Of a stretch of DNA of 8,755 nt, positions 1 through 6,060 are shown piece by piece (position 1 is the first letter of the stretch; every line of letters starts with the position of its first letter). Position numbers and translations under genes: made by a program. The notes below the pieces were generated by a model that saw only the letters and a list, made by a program, of their open reading frames with translations, was not told the DNA's origin and searched no databases. The stretch is from an uncultured Azospirillum sp. GTDB taxonomy: Bacteria; Pseudomonadota; Alphaproteobacteria; RF32; CAG-239. The stretch covers positions 1-8,755 of the forward strand of contig CANDEX010000065.1 in the NCBI GenBank assembly GCA_947383875.1. Direction: 5' to 3'.

Positions 1-25
1 AACAAGATGAAAGATTCACAAAATT

Positions 26-53
26 AAAAGGCAGAGTTCCGTCTCTGCCTTTT
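26..53. terminator. Bidirectional intrinsic terminator
   Basis: A perfect 11-bp stem (26-36 paired with 43-53, core GGCAGAG/CTCTGCC) encloses a 6-nt loop. The stem ends in A4/T4, so a T-run follows it in both directions. It lies just past the stop codon of the leftward membrane-protein gene. A frame open from the left edge also stops at 25-27 on the plus strand, so the hairpin may serve a convergent gene lying mostly outside the window. Confidence 0.85.
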
Positions 54-56
54 CCT

Positions 57-1073
57 TTATCTGCTTTTTTTCAAATGCTGTTCCAAACGTATGGCTTTCT
101 CACGAGGAATAAACACCACCTCTTCATTCTCTTGAACAAAATACCCTCGGCTTACAGCTCTGATTAATTGATGTTCTTTGTCATCCGTATCAATCACTGT
201 TACTTCTGTCTGCCTCATATCTTGATAATATGCGAGTATTCCGCAATAAAAACTCATCCATACGGCTGCCATCATCAACAGCCACCGCCGACGGCGATAA
301 ACAAGCTGCAAAGCAATATCCGCTAAGGCCAACAAAGCAACAGCAATCATCCCCCATAAAAACAATAATGGTTTTTCCCGCCAAACAGTTCCATATAGCG
401 GAACTAAAAACAGCCAATAAAAACCGGCAACGGCCAAAGCACCGAGCACAGTCATAGCGCAAATTTTAACCAAAATCATCGCAGATATTCTCATATCTGT
501 TTTAACCCCCGGCTTCAACAATTCATATTGATATAACAGTTTCTCATATTGAACATCTTCTGAAGCTGCAATTCTTTGCAAACGTTCAACTGATAATTTT
601 CTTCCCGAACGCCGCAAACAGCTTCGCACCAAATTTTTACCTTTAGCCGCAATAATTTGCCACCTCAAGCTTATCATCTCCAGACGACTGCGCCATAGTT
701 TCCGAATAACATCCCGAAACGACATAGCCTTTTCTGCCTGATTATCATATTCATCTCCCAAACGCCGCAATGCCTCAATCAAGCGTTGATACGGCCAATG
801 AGGAACATCAAGTACCTGAAAAACTAAAGAATTATATATAACCAACACAAACACCAACAACGGAAGCGACCCGCCATAATAATCCGCAGTTCTCAACAAA
901 TGCAGATAACACCAATCCAAGGCATAAAAATACCCTAAATTAAAAATCACCAGAGCTGATAAAACCACAATCATTAAAGCCGGCAAATAAGCCTGAAACA
1001 AATCGGTAATCCGAAATTGTTCATTCACTAACCGCACTCTGTTTGGTGAAACAAAACGTTTTTTCAAAGCCAT
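57..1073 (-). CDS. Five-helix integral membrane protein of unknown function
   Basis: I do not recognise the family of this 338-residue protein. Hydrophobic segments suggest five membrane helices at about residues 28-50, 69-88, 203-226, 235-257 and 264-283. Between helices 2 and 3 is a long, basic, helical loop (about 90-200, rich in Arg/Lys) that is probably cytoplasmic by the positive-inside rule. A soluble tail (about 288-338) holds a short beta-rich segment (VTVIDTDDKEHQLIRAVSRG) followed by a charged helix. The start ATG overlaps the stop of the upstream 92-residue gene as TAATG, so translation is probably coupled and the two products may act together in the inner membrane. The upstream partner also carries a short soluble domain behind a helix. 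No catalytic motif is visible. The gene call is secure; any function would be a guess. Confidence 0.85.
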   Translation of the reverse strand: MALKKRFVSPNRVRLVNEQFRITDLFQAYLPALMIVVLSALVIFNLGYFYALDWCYLHLLRTADYYGGSLPLLVFVLVIYNSLVFQVLDVPHWPYQRLIEALRRLGDEYDNQAEKAMSFRDVIRKLWRSRLEMISLRWQIIAAKGKNLVRSCLRRSGRKLSVERLQRIAASEDVQYEKLLYQYELLKPGVKTDMRISAMILVKICAMTVLGALAVAGFYWLFLVPLYGTVWREKPLLFLWGMIAVALLALADIALQLVYRRRRWLLMMAAVWMSFYCGILAYYQDMRQTEVTVIDTDDKEHQLIRAVSRGYFVQENEEVVFIPREKAIRLEQHLKKSR

Positions 1074-1351
1074 TATATGCTATCCAAATCTTTAAGATAA
1101 ATCCAACGCTTGATTTTGGCAAAATCAGCAGACGGCGTTCCGTTCAAAGTCGAAATCAAATAATGTCCCTCTTCATTTTGAAACAGACAAAGCTCATCCG
1201 CCTTTGGTAAAACACCGGAATACCACAAAGTTTTATCTTTTTGCATTTTTGCCAAATGAGACATACAGCCGACCCAGCGTTTTTTGAGCTTAACAATCCG
1301 CCATTCTGCTAAAATAACATAAATAATAACAATTAAACCGATAACAGGCAT
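1073..1351 (-). CDS. Small single-pass membrane protein, partner of the five-helix protein
   Basis: This 92-residue protein has one N-terminal hydrophobic helix (about residues 3-16) followed by a basic stretch (KLKKRW) and a soluble domain of about 65 residues. That arrangement predicts a membrane anchor with the soluble part in the cytoplasm. A good ribosome-binding site, AGAAAGGA, lies about 7 nt before the ATG, and a sigma-70-like promoter sits further upstream, so this is the first gene of a two-gene unit. Its stop overlaps the next start in TAATG. The soluble part contains WYSGVLPKADELCLFQNEEGHYLISTL in two hydrophobic strands but no motif I can assign. No family is recognised. Confidence 0.8.
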   Translation of the reverse strand: MPVIGLIVIIYVILAEWRIVKLKKRWVGCMSHLAKMQKDKTLWYSGVLPKADELCLFQNEEGHYLISTLNGTPSADFAKIKRWIYLKDLDSI

Positions 1352-1385
1352 ATTTGTTTCCTTTCTGATTTTACATATGTTTAAG

Positions 1386-1413
1386 CATATATCGTATTTA
1401 TTAAATTTGCCAA
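1386..1413 (-). promoter_or_regulatory. Predicted sigma-70 promoter of the two-gene membrane unit
   Basis: Read leftward, TTGGCA (1413-1408) and TATATG (1391-1386) are separated by 16 bp. They lie after the terminator of the sigma-factor operon and about 35 bp before the first start codon, where a new promoter is needed. The motif is seen; activity is inferred. Confidence 0.5.
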
Positions 1414-1416
1414 CAA

Positions 1417-1446
1417 AAAATATCCCGCATATCAGCGGGATATTTT
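1417..1446 (-). terminator. Intrinsic terminator of the ECF sigma operon
   Basis: A perfect 12-bp stem (1417-1428 with 1435-1446, core ATCCCGC/GCGGGAT) has a 6-nt loop. Read leftward it is followed by a T-run, TTTTTTGTTG including the stem's end. It lies 12 bp after the stop codon of the LTxxQ gene and separates that operon from the membrane pair. Confidence 0.9.
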
Positions 1447-1458
1447 CGAAAACAAATC

Positions 1459-1929
1459 TTAGTCTTTCTTTTTAGCATGACGTTTTTTATCATGACGTTC
1501 CTGAAAACGTTTCTTCATGTCTTCATGATGTTTATCTTTAATTTCTTTCAGCTTAGCTTTCTGCTCCGGCGTCAGAATATCTTCAAACGCTTTCATATTC
1601 TCTTTGCGAACTTTATCCATTTTTTCACGAATGGCTTTCATTTCTTCAAAATAAGGCTTCAGTTTTTCGCGACCATCTTTGCGGATTTTCTTGGCTTGTT
1701 CCTGCTGTTCTTTACTCAAACCAAGCTTATCAGCCAATTTTTTAGACATTTTTTTCTCAAACTGCTCCATTTTTTTAGCCATATCTTTATCAGCCCCATG
1801 CGGCGGAGGCGGCAGCATTTCATCACCATGCGGCGGCGGAGGCAAAGGCATATCCTCTGCAGCTTGAACATTAACAATACCTAAGGCTAAAACCCCGGCA
1901 CAAACAGCTGTCAACAATGTTTTTTTCAT
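1459..1929 (-). CDS. Secreted Spy/CpxP/CnrX-like LTxxQ protein
   Basis: This 156-residue protein has a signal peptide (KK then a hydrophobic core, cleavage near VQA/A at residues 21-24). A proline-rich segment with a duplicated LPPPPHG (29-35 and 39-45) follows, then a very Lys/Glu-rich all-helical domain. Two LTxxQ-type motifs, LSKEQ (71-75) and LTPEQ (119-123), are the hallmark of the Spy/CpxP and CnrX/ZraP-like periplasmic proteins, which act as chaperones or as metal and envelope-stress sensors. The C-terminus is His/Lys-rich (HHED, RHDKKRHAKKK). The gene is third in an ATGA-coupled operon behind an ECF sigma factor. It overlaps the sigma gene by 4 nt, with a TAGGAG site 8 nt before its start. 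That context favours a CnrX-like sensor or a feedback target of the sigma factor; the sequence alone cannot separate sensor from chaperone. Confidence 0.85.
   Translation of the reverse strand: MKKTLLTAVCAGVLALGIVNVQAAEDMPLPPPPHGDEMLPPPPHGADKDMAKKMEQFEKKMSKKLADKLGLSKEQQEQAKKIRKDGREKLKPYFEEMKAIREKMDKVRKENMKAFEDILTPEQKAKLKEIKDKHHEDMKKRFQERHDKKRHAKKKD
1795..1845 (-). repeat. Tandem duplication encoding LPPPPHG twice
   Basis: Two copies of a 30-nt unit encode LPPPPHG at residues 29-35 and 39-45, just after the predicted signal peptide. The copies differ in synonymous GGC/GGA positions, so the duplication is not brand new. The segment is likely an extended periplasmic linker, and its His residues could contact metal. 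Confidence 0.75.
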
Positions 1930-2429
1930 ATTTTTTCTCCTATTAACGGTTTTAACGCTTCGCCCAATAATTTCCGGGCATTAAAAAGTCTGGACTTGAT
2001 TGTTCCGACCGGTTCGCCTGTTTTACGAGCGATATCATCGTAACTCATCTCCTCAAACTCATACAAAATAATCACCTGACGCATTTTTTTCGGCAATGTA
2101 TCCACAGCTTTCAGAATAATTTTCTGCCGCTCTTTTGCGTCAAACCTTTCCTCCTGACGACCGCCGACAGCAACTCTGTCCAACACGGTTTCATCTTTTG
2201 ACTTGCGAAGATCTGCCTGATACTGTTTTGACTTCAGATAATCCCGACAAACATTCGCCGCCAAAGTGCTTATCCACTGAACAAACTTCCCTTCTTCATG
2301 GTAGCGATCAAGATTCCGCCAGGTTTTAATATAAACCTCCTGCTCAATATCTTCGTTATAAGATCCCGTAAGTTTTTTGATAATAGCCTTAATCCGGCCT
2401 TGGTGCTCAGCAATAATTTCTTTCATCAT
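1926..2429 (-). CDS. ECF-type RNA polymerase sigma factor
   Basis: This 167-residue protein has the two-domain layout of extracytoplasmic-function sigma factors. The sigma-2 region (about 10-70) contains QEVYIKTWRNLDRY and then the WISTLAANVCRDYLKS helix that contacts the -10 element. After a linker (about 70-104) comes the sigma-4 region (about 105-160), with LPKKMRQVIILYEFEEMSYDDIA and the helix-turn-helix GEPVGTIKSRLFNARKLL. There is no sigma-1 or sigma-3 domain. The start overlaps the stop of the upstream small membrane gene by 4 nt (ATGATG), and the stop overlaps the start of the LTxxQ gene by 4 nt (ATGA), so the three are translated together. It probably activates its own operon and the upstream secreted-protein gene through the TGAAC/CGTT motifs described separately. 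The exact ECF group cannot be assigned by eye. Confidence 0.95.
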   Translation of the reverse strand: MMKEIIAEHQGRIKAIIKKLTGSYNEDIEQEVYIKTWRNLDRYHEEGKFVQWISTLAANVCRDYLKSKQYQADLRKSKDETVLDRVAVGGRQEERFDAKERQKIILKAVDTLPKKMRQVIILYEFEEMSYDDIARKTGEPVGTIKSRLFNARKLLGEALKPLIGEKI

Positions 2430-2686
2430 CCAACCATCAACAAACCGTAATCATCAACCGGCAAGCCCATATCTTCAATCACGGATCCCTCTTCAATCAA
2501 AGCCACTTGATTTTCAAACTCCGTATCCGGCAACAGAACATAATTACTGTACTTCTGCGGCCATAAATTACTCATCATTACCACACACACCAACATCCCG
2601 AGAGTGGCCTTAATCTGATTTCTGCGGCGTTTACGCGCGAAATACAACGGTTTTGCTTCCCTTAATAAATCAGAAATATCATCCAT
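2426..2686 (-). CDS. Putative one-helix anti-sigma factor (CnrY-like architecture)
   Basis: This 86-residue protein has a short cytoplasmic N-terminus, MDDISDLLREAKPLYFARKRRR. The LLREA-type amphipathic helix resembles the N-terminal helix by which many anti-sigma factors hold their partner. One membrane helix follows (about 27-42) and then a roughly 40-residue acidic periplasmic tail. No zinc-binding HxxxCxxC motif is present, so it is not a ZAS-type anti-sigma factor. It is first in the operon, with AAGGAG 8 nt before the ATG, and its TGA overlaps the sigma-factor start. Position, size and topology match CnrY-like anti-sigma factors. No direct sequence similarity to CnrY is claimed; the function is inferred mostly from context. 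NepR is unlikely because that protein lacks a membrane helix. Confidence 0.7.
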   Translation of the reverse strand: MDDISDLLREAKPLYFARKRRRNQIKATLGMLVCVVMMSNLWPQKYSNYVLLPDTEFENQVALIEEGSVIEDMGLPVDDYGLLMVG

Positions 2687-2711
2687 CTTTCAAACTCCTT
2701 ACCCATACTAT

Positions 2712-2736
2712 AACGAGATTGTGATTATTAAAGTTC
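2712..2736 (-). promoter_or_regulatory. Predicted ECF-sigma promoter of the sigma operon (autoregulation)
   Basis: Read leftward, TGAAC (GAAC at 2736-2733) and CTCGTT (CGTT at 2715-2712) are separated so that GAAC and CGTT are 17 bp apart. This is the known layout of alphaproteobacterial ECF promoters (GGAAC-N16/17-CGTT). Transcription would begin near 2705, giving a leader of about 20 nt that includes the AAGGAG site. An overlapping TATAGT just downstream could be a housekeeping -10, but no matching -35 is seen. Confidence 0.6.
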
Positions 2737-2754
2737 ATTTTATTTTACATTTCT

Positions 2755-3093
2755 TTAATAACCAGTCGTAACACACTGCTGCACTGTTACACCGTTATTA
2801 ATTGTCGTCGTGCAGTTTGACGTTGCTACCGGCTGCGGCGCAGGAACATAAGTCTGAACCGTTTGCACCGGCTGTGCCGGAGACATCAAATTAGCCAAGA
2901 CGGAAGCTCCGATAATTGTCCCTGCAACAGCCAAAGCCGTTCCGCTATGAGACTTATGCTTCACAACAACCGGACGATTTAACCGATGAACCGCAACCGG
3001 ACGAAAATGCCCACTGCCATGACGCGGAAAAGCCTCAGCATTCCCAGCTCCCAATACCGCAACAGCCGCTAATATTATCAAAAACTTTTTCAT
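2755..3093 (-). CDS. Small secreted glycine-zipper-like protein, putative ECF target
   Basis: This 112-residue protein is exported by a clear signal peptide (MKKFLIILAAVAVLG, cleavage after AEA at residue 21). A basic His/Arg-rich stretch follows (22-50), then a small-residue hydrophobic segment GTALAVAGTIIGASVLANLM (51-70) resembling a glycine-zipper membrane span. A Pro/Gln/Thr linker leads to a C-terminal piece with two cysteines (94 and 107) that could form a disulfide. I chose the ATG at 3093 because GAGGAG lies 9 nt before it. An in-frame TTG at 3099 has only 3 nt of spacing and would spoil the MKK signal start. No family is assigned. It lies directly upstream of the ECF operon in the same direction, with no terminator between them, so read-through is possible. 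Its promoter motif matches that of the operon, suggesting an envelope protein controlled by that sigma factor. Confidence 0.8.
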   Translation of the reverse strand: MKKFLIILAAVAVLGAGNAEAFPRHGSGHFRPVAVHRLNRPVVVKHKSHSGTALAVAGTIIGASVLANLMSPAQPVQTVQTYVPAPQPVATSNCTTTINNGVTVQQCVTTGY

Positions 3094-3102
3094 TATCAAA
3101 AA

Positions 3103-3108
3103 CTCCTC
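3103..3108 (-). promoter_or_regulatory. GAGGAG ribosome-binding site inside a hairpin arm
   Basis: GAGGAG lies 9 nt before the ATG at 3093 and decides that start. It forms the outer end of the 3' arm of the 3103-3140 inverted repeat, so it is free only in transcripts that lack the 5' arm. Confidence 0.7.
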
Positions 3109-3140
3109 GTTTTAAATCAGACACAACTTAAAACGAGGAG
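3103..3140 (-). terminator. Terminator of the U32 gene overlapping the next gene's leader
   Basis: A perfect 13-bp inverted repeat (3103-3115 with 3128-3140, core CTCCTCGTTTTA/TAAAACGAGGAG) has a 12-nt loop. Read leftward it ends in TTTTT (3102-3098), the form of an intrinsic terminator, and begins 47 bp after the U32 stop. The outer end of its 3' arm is also the GAGGAG ribosome-binding site of the next gene. Its 5' arm contains the CTCGTT of the putative ECF promoter. Confidence 0.75.
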
Positions 3141-3155
3141 CTTCTAATTTTGTTC
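3132..3155 (-). promoter_or_regulatory. Predicted ECF-sigma promoter of the secreted-protein gene
   Basis: Read leftward, TGAAC (GAAC at 3155-3152) is followed after 16 bp by CGTT (3135-3132), again as CTCGTT. This matches the motif before the sigma operon. The predicted start, near 3125, falls in the loop of the inverted repeat. The transcript would then carry only the 3' arm, with the ribosome-binding site unpaired. Confidence 0.55.
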
Positions 3156-3186
3156 AAAAAATTTTTATTAAATTAAAGAATACTTA

Positions 3187-5448
3187 TTATAAACGGCGAT
3201 GCATATTACCCTTTCTGATATTGGCAACATCTTCAAATTTGCGGAGTTTTTCCCAAATTTGCAGAACCTGTTCTGCTTGATACGGTTTATAAATAAAATC
3301 AGCACGATAATAATCCGCATGAATTTCAGCTGCCTCTGCCGCATAACACAAAGCCTGCTCAGCAAATAACATTGTCTGACAATCTTTGGAAAGTGCCAGA
3401 TACTTCTGTCCGTCTTTTGCCAAAGACAACCATTTTTCTCCGCGCGGACAATCCTTACAAGCATTTGTACGGATACAAGCCGCACTGGTAAATAAAGCCG
3501 GATCCTGATAAACAACCAGTGTTACAGGCAGCGAAGCTTCTTTTACCAAATTTTTCAAATTATCAAATTCATCTTCTACCGATAAAGCAACACGAGAAGC
3601 TCCCATCTCACGCGCCAGAGCCATCGCCTGTGTATTCATCACATACAAAGATGTGTCAAAACTTAAATCTATTCCTCTCTCCGGCAAAACGGATAATCCC
3701 CAATAATTACCGATTTCCCACTTTTTATAGCCCATGCTTAAAAGGGAATTTATCAGAGGTTTAAAATCATCCGTACGACGGCATACTGCCGGCAACGCCA
3801 AACGCAATTTATTTTTAGGAAGCTTTTTCAAATCGCCAGCATTAGTTTTTTCATTCAACAGATAAACAATTTCATCAACATCGTTCAAATCGATAGCAGA
3901 AATTTTTATCCAATCATCTGTTTTGATAATCCACTTTGCCGCCGTTTTCCGCACAATTTTCTCCACAGACGGTAAAACACCTGTTTTGTGTTCAACAATT
4001 ATCTGCGCATATAATTGCCGCCTCAGTTCATTTAACATGGATACGGGAACAAACAACCCTTGAGGATTATCAAAAAACAAACGCCCCAAAGCTACCGTTG
4101 CCTCACCGCTCTTAGCAAAAGCTTGTCGAGCGGCTGCTTCAACTTTCTCAATGTTCTGTGCCGACATAAACACCCCTGAAACTTGCGCTTCAAACCCGCA
4201 ACTTTCGGCAACAACCAACTCCGGCATCACCTTAACCACAACATCTACAGCCGGCTTTTGCCGATACTCATCAGGTTTAGGTTTAACATAGTCATAAGCA
4301 CCTTTAACTTCTGTCGCTGAAGCCAGATAAATTTCCCACCCTTTCTCTAATTTCGGCGTTTGGGGCGGCAAATCAACCGTAATTTCTTCACCGGCTGCCG
4401 CTTCAAAAACATTTTTTCCGTTCAAACGTAACTTTTGCACGGAAAAACCAAAAGGTTTCTCCACGCCGGGAATATTGATTTGCAAACCATCATAACGCGC
4501 CACCTTATGCTTGGTATGAAACGTCAGACGTCCTTTTCCTGCCTGCTCCACTTTACCGATAAGCAAACCGCGATGCCCAACAAATTCTCGCTCAATAACG
4601 GCTTTATCTTTACCCCGAAAATGAAATTTACACCATGGTCGTGAGAAAATCTGTTTGATATGTTCCGCCCGATTCTCATCAGCCCCCTTGCCATCCAAAA
4701 TCCGCCGATAATAATCTGTCACTGCCGCCACATACAGTGCTGTTTTTTTACGCCCCTCTATCTTCAAAGACGTCACCGGCATTTTCAGAATATCTTCTTG
4801 CAAAGCCATATCTTTCATTGAGAAATAATGTTTTTCTCCGGCTTCACCTCTAAAGTTTGACCGACAGGGATACAAACATTTTCCGCGATTCGCACTGCGC
4901 CCGCTATCCAAAGAAGAAAACAGACATAACCCGCTGTAAGAATAGCATAACGCTCCATGCACAAAAGCCTCGGTTTCCAACCCGGGAATAGCGGCAATCT
5001 CTTTAATTTCACTCAAAGTCAATTCCCGCGCCACAACAACCCTGGTAAAACCTTGTTTCTGCAGAGCGATGGCTCCTTCTTTATTATGAACGGCCATCTG
5101 CGTGCTGGCGTGCATCTCTAATTCTGGATAACTTTCTCTGATAATTCGTGCCACACCCAAATCCTGCAAAATCACCGCATCCACCTTACAACGAGAACAG
5201 ATATCCAGCATTTTTAACAAATCAGGCAGTTCATCTTCTTGAACCAACGTATTAATGGCAGCATAAACTTTTCGTCCTAAATAATGCGCATACCCGACAA
5301 ACTCGTTCAGATTTTCTTCACTAAAGTTGGTTGCCGTTGCTCGTGCCGAAAATTGCTGCAATCCCAAATAAACGGCATCAGCTCCGTAATATAACGCCGC
5401 ATATCCGGCCTCAATATCTCCTGCCGGAGCCAAAAGTTCGGCTTTCAT
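3187..5448 (-). CDS. rlhA: U32-family protein, RlhA-like (23S rRNA C2501 hydroxylation family)
   Basis: This 753-residue protein opens with the typical U32 barrel start (MKAELLAPAGDIEAGYAALYYGADAVYLG). It carries the family signature EAFVHGALCYSYSGLC, then GRSANRGKCLYPCR. Cys168, Cys175, Cys191 and Cys195 are placed like the cysteines that bind a [4Fe-4S] cluster in studied U32 proteins. Residues about 400-485, ending LFVPVSMLNELRRQLY, resemble the DUF3656 domain that marks the long E. coli RlhA (YdcP) type. RlhA is needed to hydroxylate C2501 of 23S rRNA; the label 'peptidase' is historical. A further C-terminal part (about 550-753) has a second Cys set (658, 664, 667, 690), as in longer members. 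E. coli RlhA is about 650 residues, so this is a long form. No good ribosome-binding site precedes the start. The exported-protein gene lies 39 bp upstream with no terminator, so co-transcription is likely. The RlhA assignment over other U32 members is likely, not proven. Confidence 0.85.
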   Translation of the reverse strand: MKAELLAPAGDIEAGYAALYYGADAVYLGLQQFSARATATNFSEENLNEFVGYAHYLGRKVYAAINTLVQEDELPDLLKMLDICSRCKVDAVILQDLGVARIIRESYPELEMHASTQMAVHNKEGAIALQKQGFTRVVVARELTLSEIKEIAAIPGLETEAFVHGALCYSYSGLCLFSSLDSGRSANRGKCLYPCRSNFRGEAGEKHYFSMKDMALQEDILKMPVTSLKIEGRKKTALYVAAVTDYYRRILDGKGADENRAEHIKQIFSRPWCKFHFRGKDKAVIEREFVGHRGLLIGKVEQAGKGRLTFHTKHKVARYDGLQINIPGVEKPFGFSVQKLRLNGKNVFEAAAGEEITVDLPPQTPKLEKGWEIYLASATEVKGAYDYVKPKPDEYRQKPAVDVVVKVMPELVVAESCGFEAQVSGVFMSAQNIEKVEAAARQAFAKSGEATVALGRLFFDNPQGLFVPVSMLNELRRQLYAQIIVEHKTGVLPSVEKIVRKTAAKWIIKTDDWIKISAIDLNDVDEIVYLLNEKTNAGDLKKLPKNKLRLALPAVCRRTDDFKPLINSLLSMGYKKWEIGNYWGLSVLPERGIDLSFDTSLYVMNTQAMALAREMGASRVALSVEDEFDNLKNLVKEASLPVTLVVYQDPALFTSAACIRTNACKDCPRGEKWLSLAKDGQKYLALSKDCQTMLFAEQALCYAAEAAEIHADYYRADFIYKPYQAEQVLQIWEKLRKFEDVANIRKGNMHRRL

Positions 5449-5487
5449 CTTAAATTAGTCTTTCATAAAGGTTTATTTGCGCCCAGA

Positions 5488-5922
5488 TTATTGCGAGGGG
5501 TTACGAATGTCAAGCAAGTATTCTTCACGGCTATATGCAGGAAACTTGGTAAACAACCAACGGATATGAGAATTCGAAGTACAAAATCCCCACATATTAC
5601 CATTAACCAATACCCTTGCCGCTCCGGATTCGGCTCTCACCAAATTCTCGCACATTGCCTGCGGAATATTATACACTTCAACAAAACACATCTGCGCATC
5701 TTCACCGACAGTCCAAGGATGATTAAATCCAAACGGCATTCCGGGCATCCGATCACGCCTTATCGGACGATAAACGGCAGCCAAAGCTCTCATTTGTGCT
5801 CGAATAATCCGCACACTGCCGATAATCTCCTCTTGCTCACGATATTGTTCACGCGTCATCTGCGGACGAATAACACAAGAGGCACAAATTAATAAAATAA
5901 ATAAAACAAATCGTTTCAGCAT
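5488..5922 (-). CDS. Small exported protein, possibly related to type IV pilin C-terminal domains
   Basis: This 144-residue protein has an N-terminal hydrophobic segment (about 4-18, FVLFILLICASC). It acts as a signal peptide or anchor; CASC is a poor lipobox. A charged helix follows (22-52), then a globular part with cysteines at 79, 91 and 114. The pattern CFVEVYNIPQAMCENL...VLVNG (79-108) resembles the C-terminal domain of minor and PilS-type pilins, where 'xIPxxxCxxL' precedes 'VxVNG'. However, no prepilin peptidase site (Gly-Phe/Met-Glu) is seen. I place this as weak similarity only. AAGGA lies about 9 nt before the ATG. The U32 gene follows after 39 bp and is probably in the same transcript. 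No convincing promoter was found in 5923-6022. Confidence 0.75.
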   Translation of the reverse strand: MLKRFVLFILLICASCVIRPQMTREQYREQEEIIGSVRIIRAQMRALAAVYRPIRRDRMPGMPFGFNHPWTVGEDAQMCFVEVYNIPQAMCENLVRAESGAARVLVNGNMWGFCTSNSHIRWLFTKFPAYSREEYLLDIRNPSQ

Positions 5923-6022
5923 TTGTATAGTCCTTACTCAGAATTACACAAAACCAAAACAATCCCTCAATTAACGTTAAATATGACACAAGTGCAGTTT
6001 AAATAATCTTAATAAAAAGAAA

Positions 6023-6041
6023 GACCGCAATATTTGCGGCC
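6023..6041 (-). terminator. Intrinsic terminator of the CoA-transferase operon
   Basis: The stem CCGCAA/TTGCGG (6025-6030 with 6034-6039) has a 3-nt loop and can extend past one mismatch. Read leftward it is followed by TTTCTTTTTATT. It lies 20 bp after the stop of the subunit B gene. Confidence 0.75.
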
Positions 6042-6060
6042 TCCCTCAAAATAAAATTCC

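Noticed and set aside
1..27. Plus-strand frame open from the left edge and stopping at 25-27, just before the terminator
   Set aside because: Only eight codons are visible. It may be the end of a convergent gene, but this cannot be supported from the window.
1477..1884. Plus-strand frame of 135 codons, very rich in Phe and Leu
   Set aside because: It is the antisense shadow of the Lys/Glu-rich LTxxQ gene (AAA/GAA codons read as TTT/TTC). It has no ribosome-binding site, and the minus-strand gene has a signal peptide and family motifs.
2426..2686. NepR-type regulator of the general stress response, suggested by the GGAAC/CGTT-like promoters
   Set aside because: The protein has a membrane helix and a periplasmic tail, and no PhyR or histidine kinase gene is nearby. 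A membrane anti-sigma factor fits better.
3094..3099. TTG at 3099 as start of the secreted-protein gene
   Set aside because: The spacing to GAGGAG would be only 3 nt, while the ATG at 3093 has 9 nt and gives a normal MKK signal peptide.
3168..3515. Minus-strand frame of 115 codons overlapping the end of the U32 gene
   Set aside because: It lies in another frame of a well-supported gene and shows no motif or start signal of its own.
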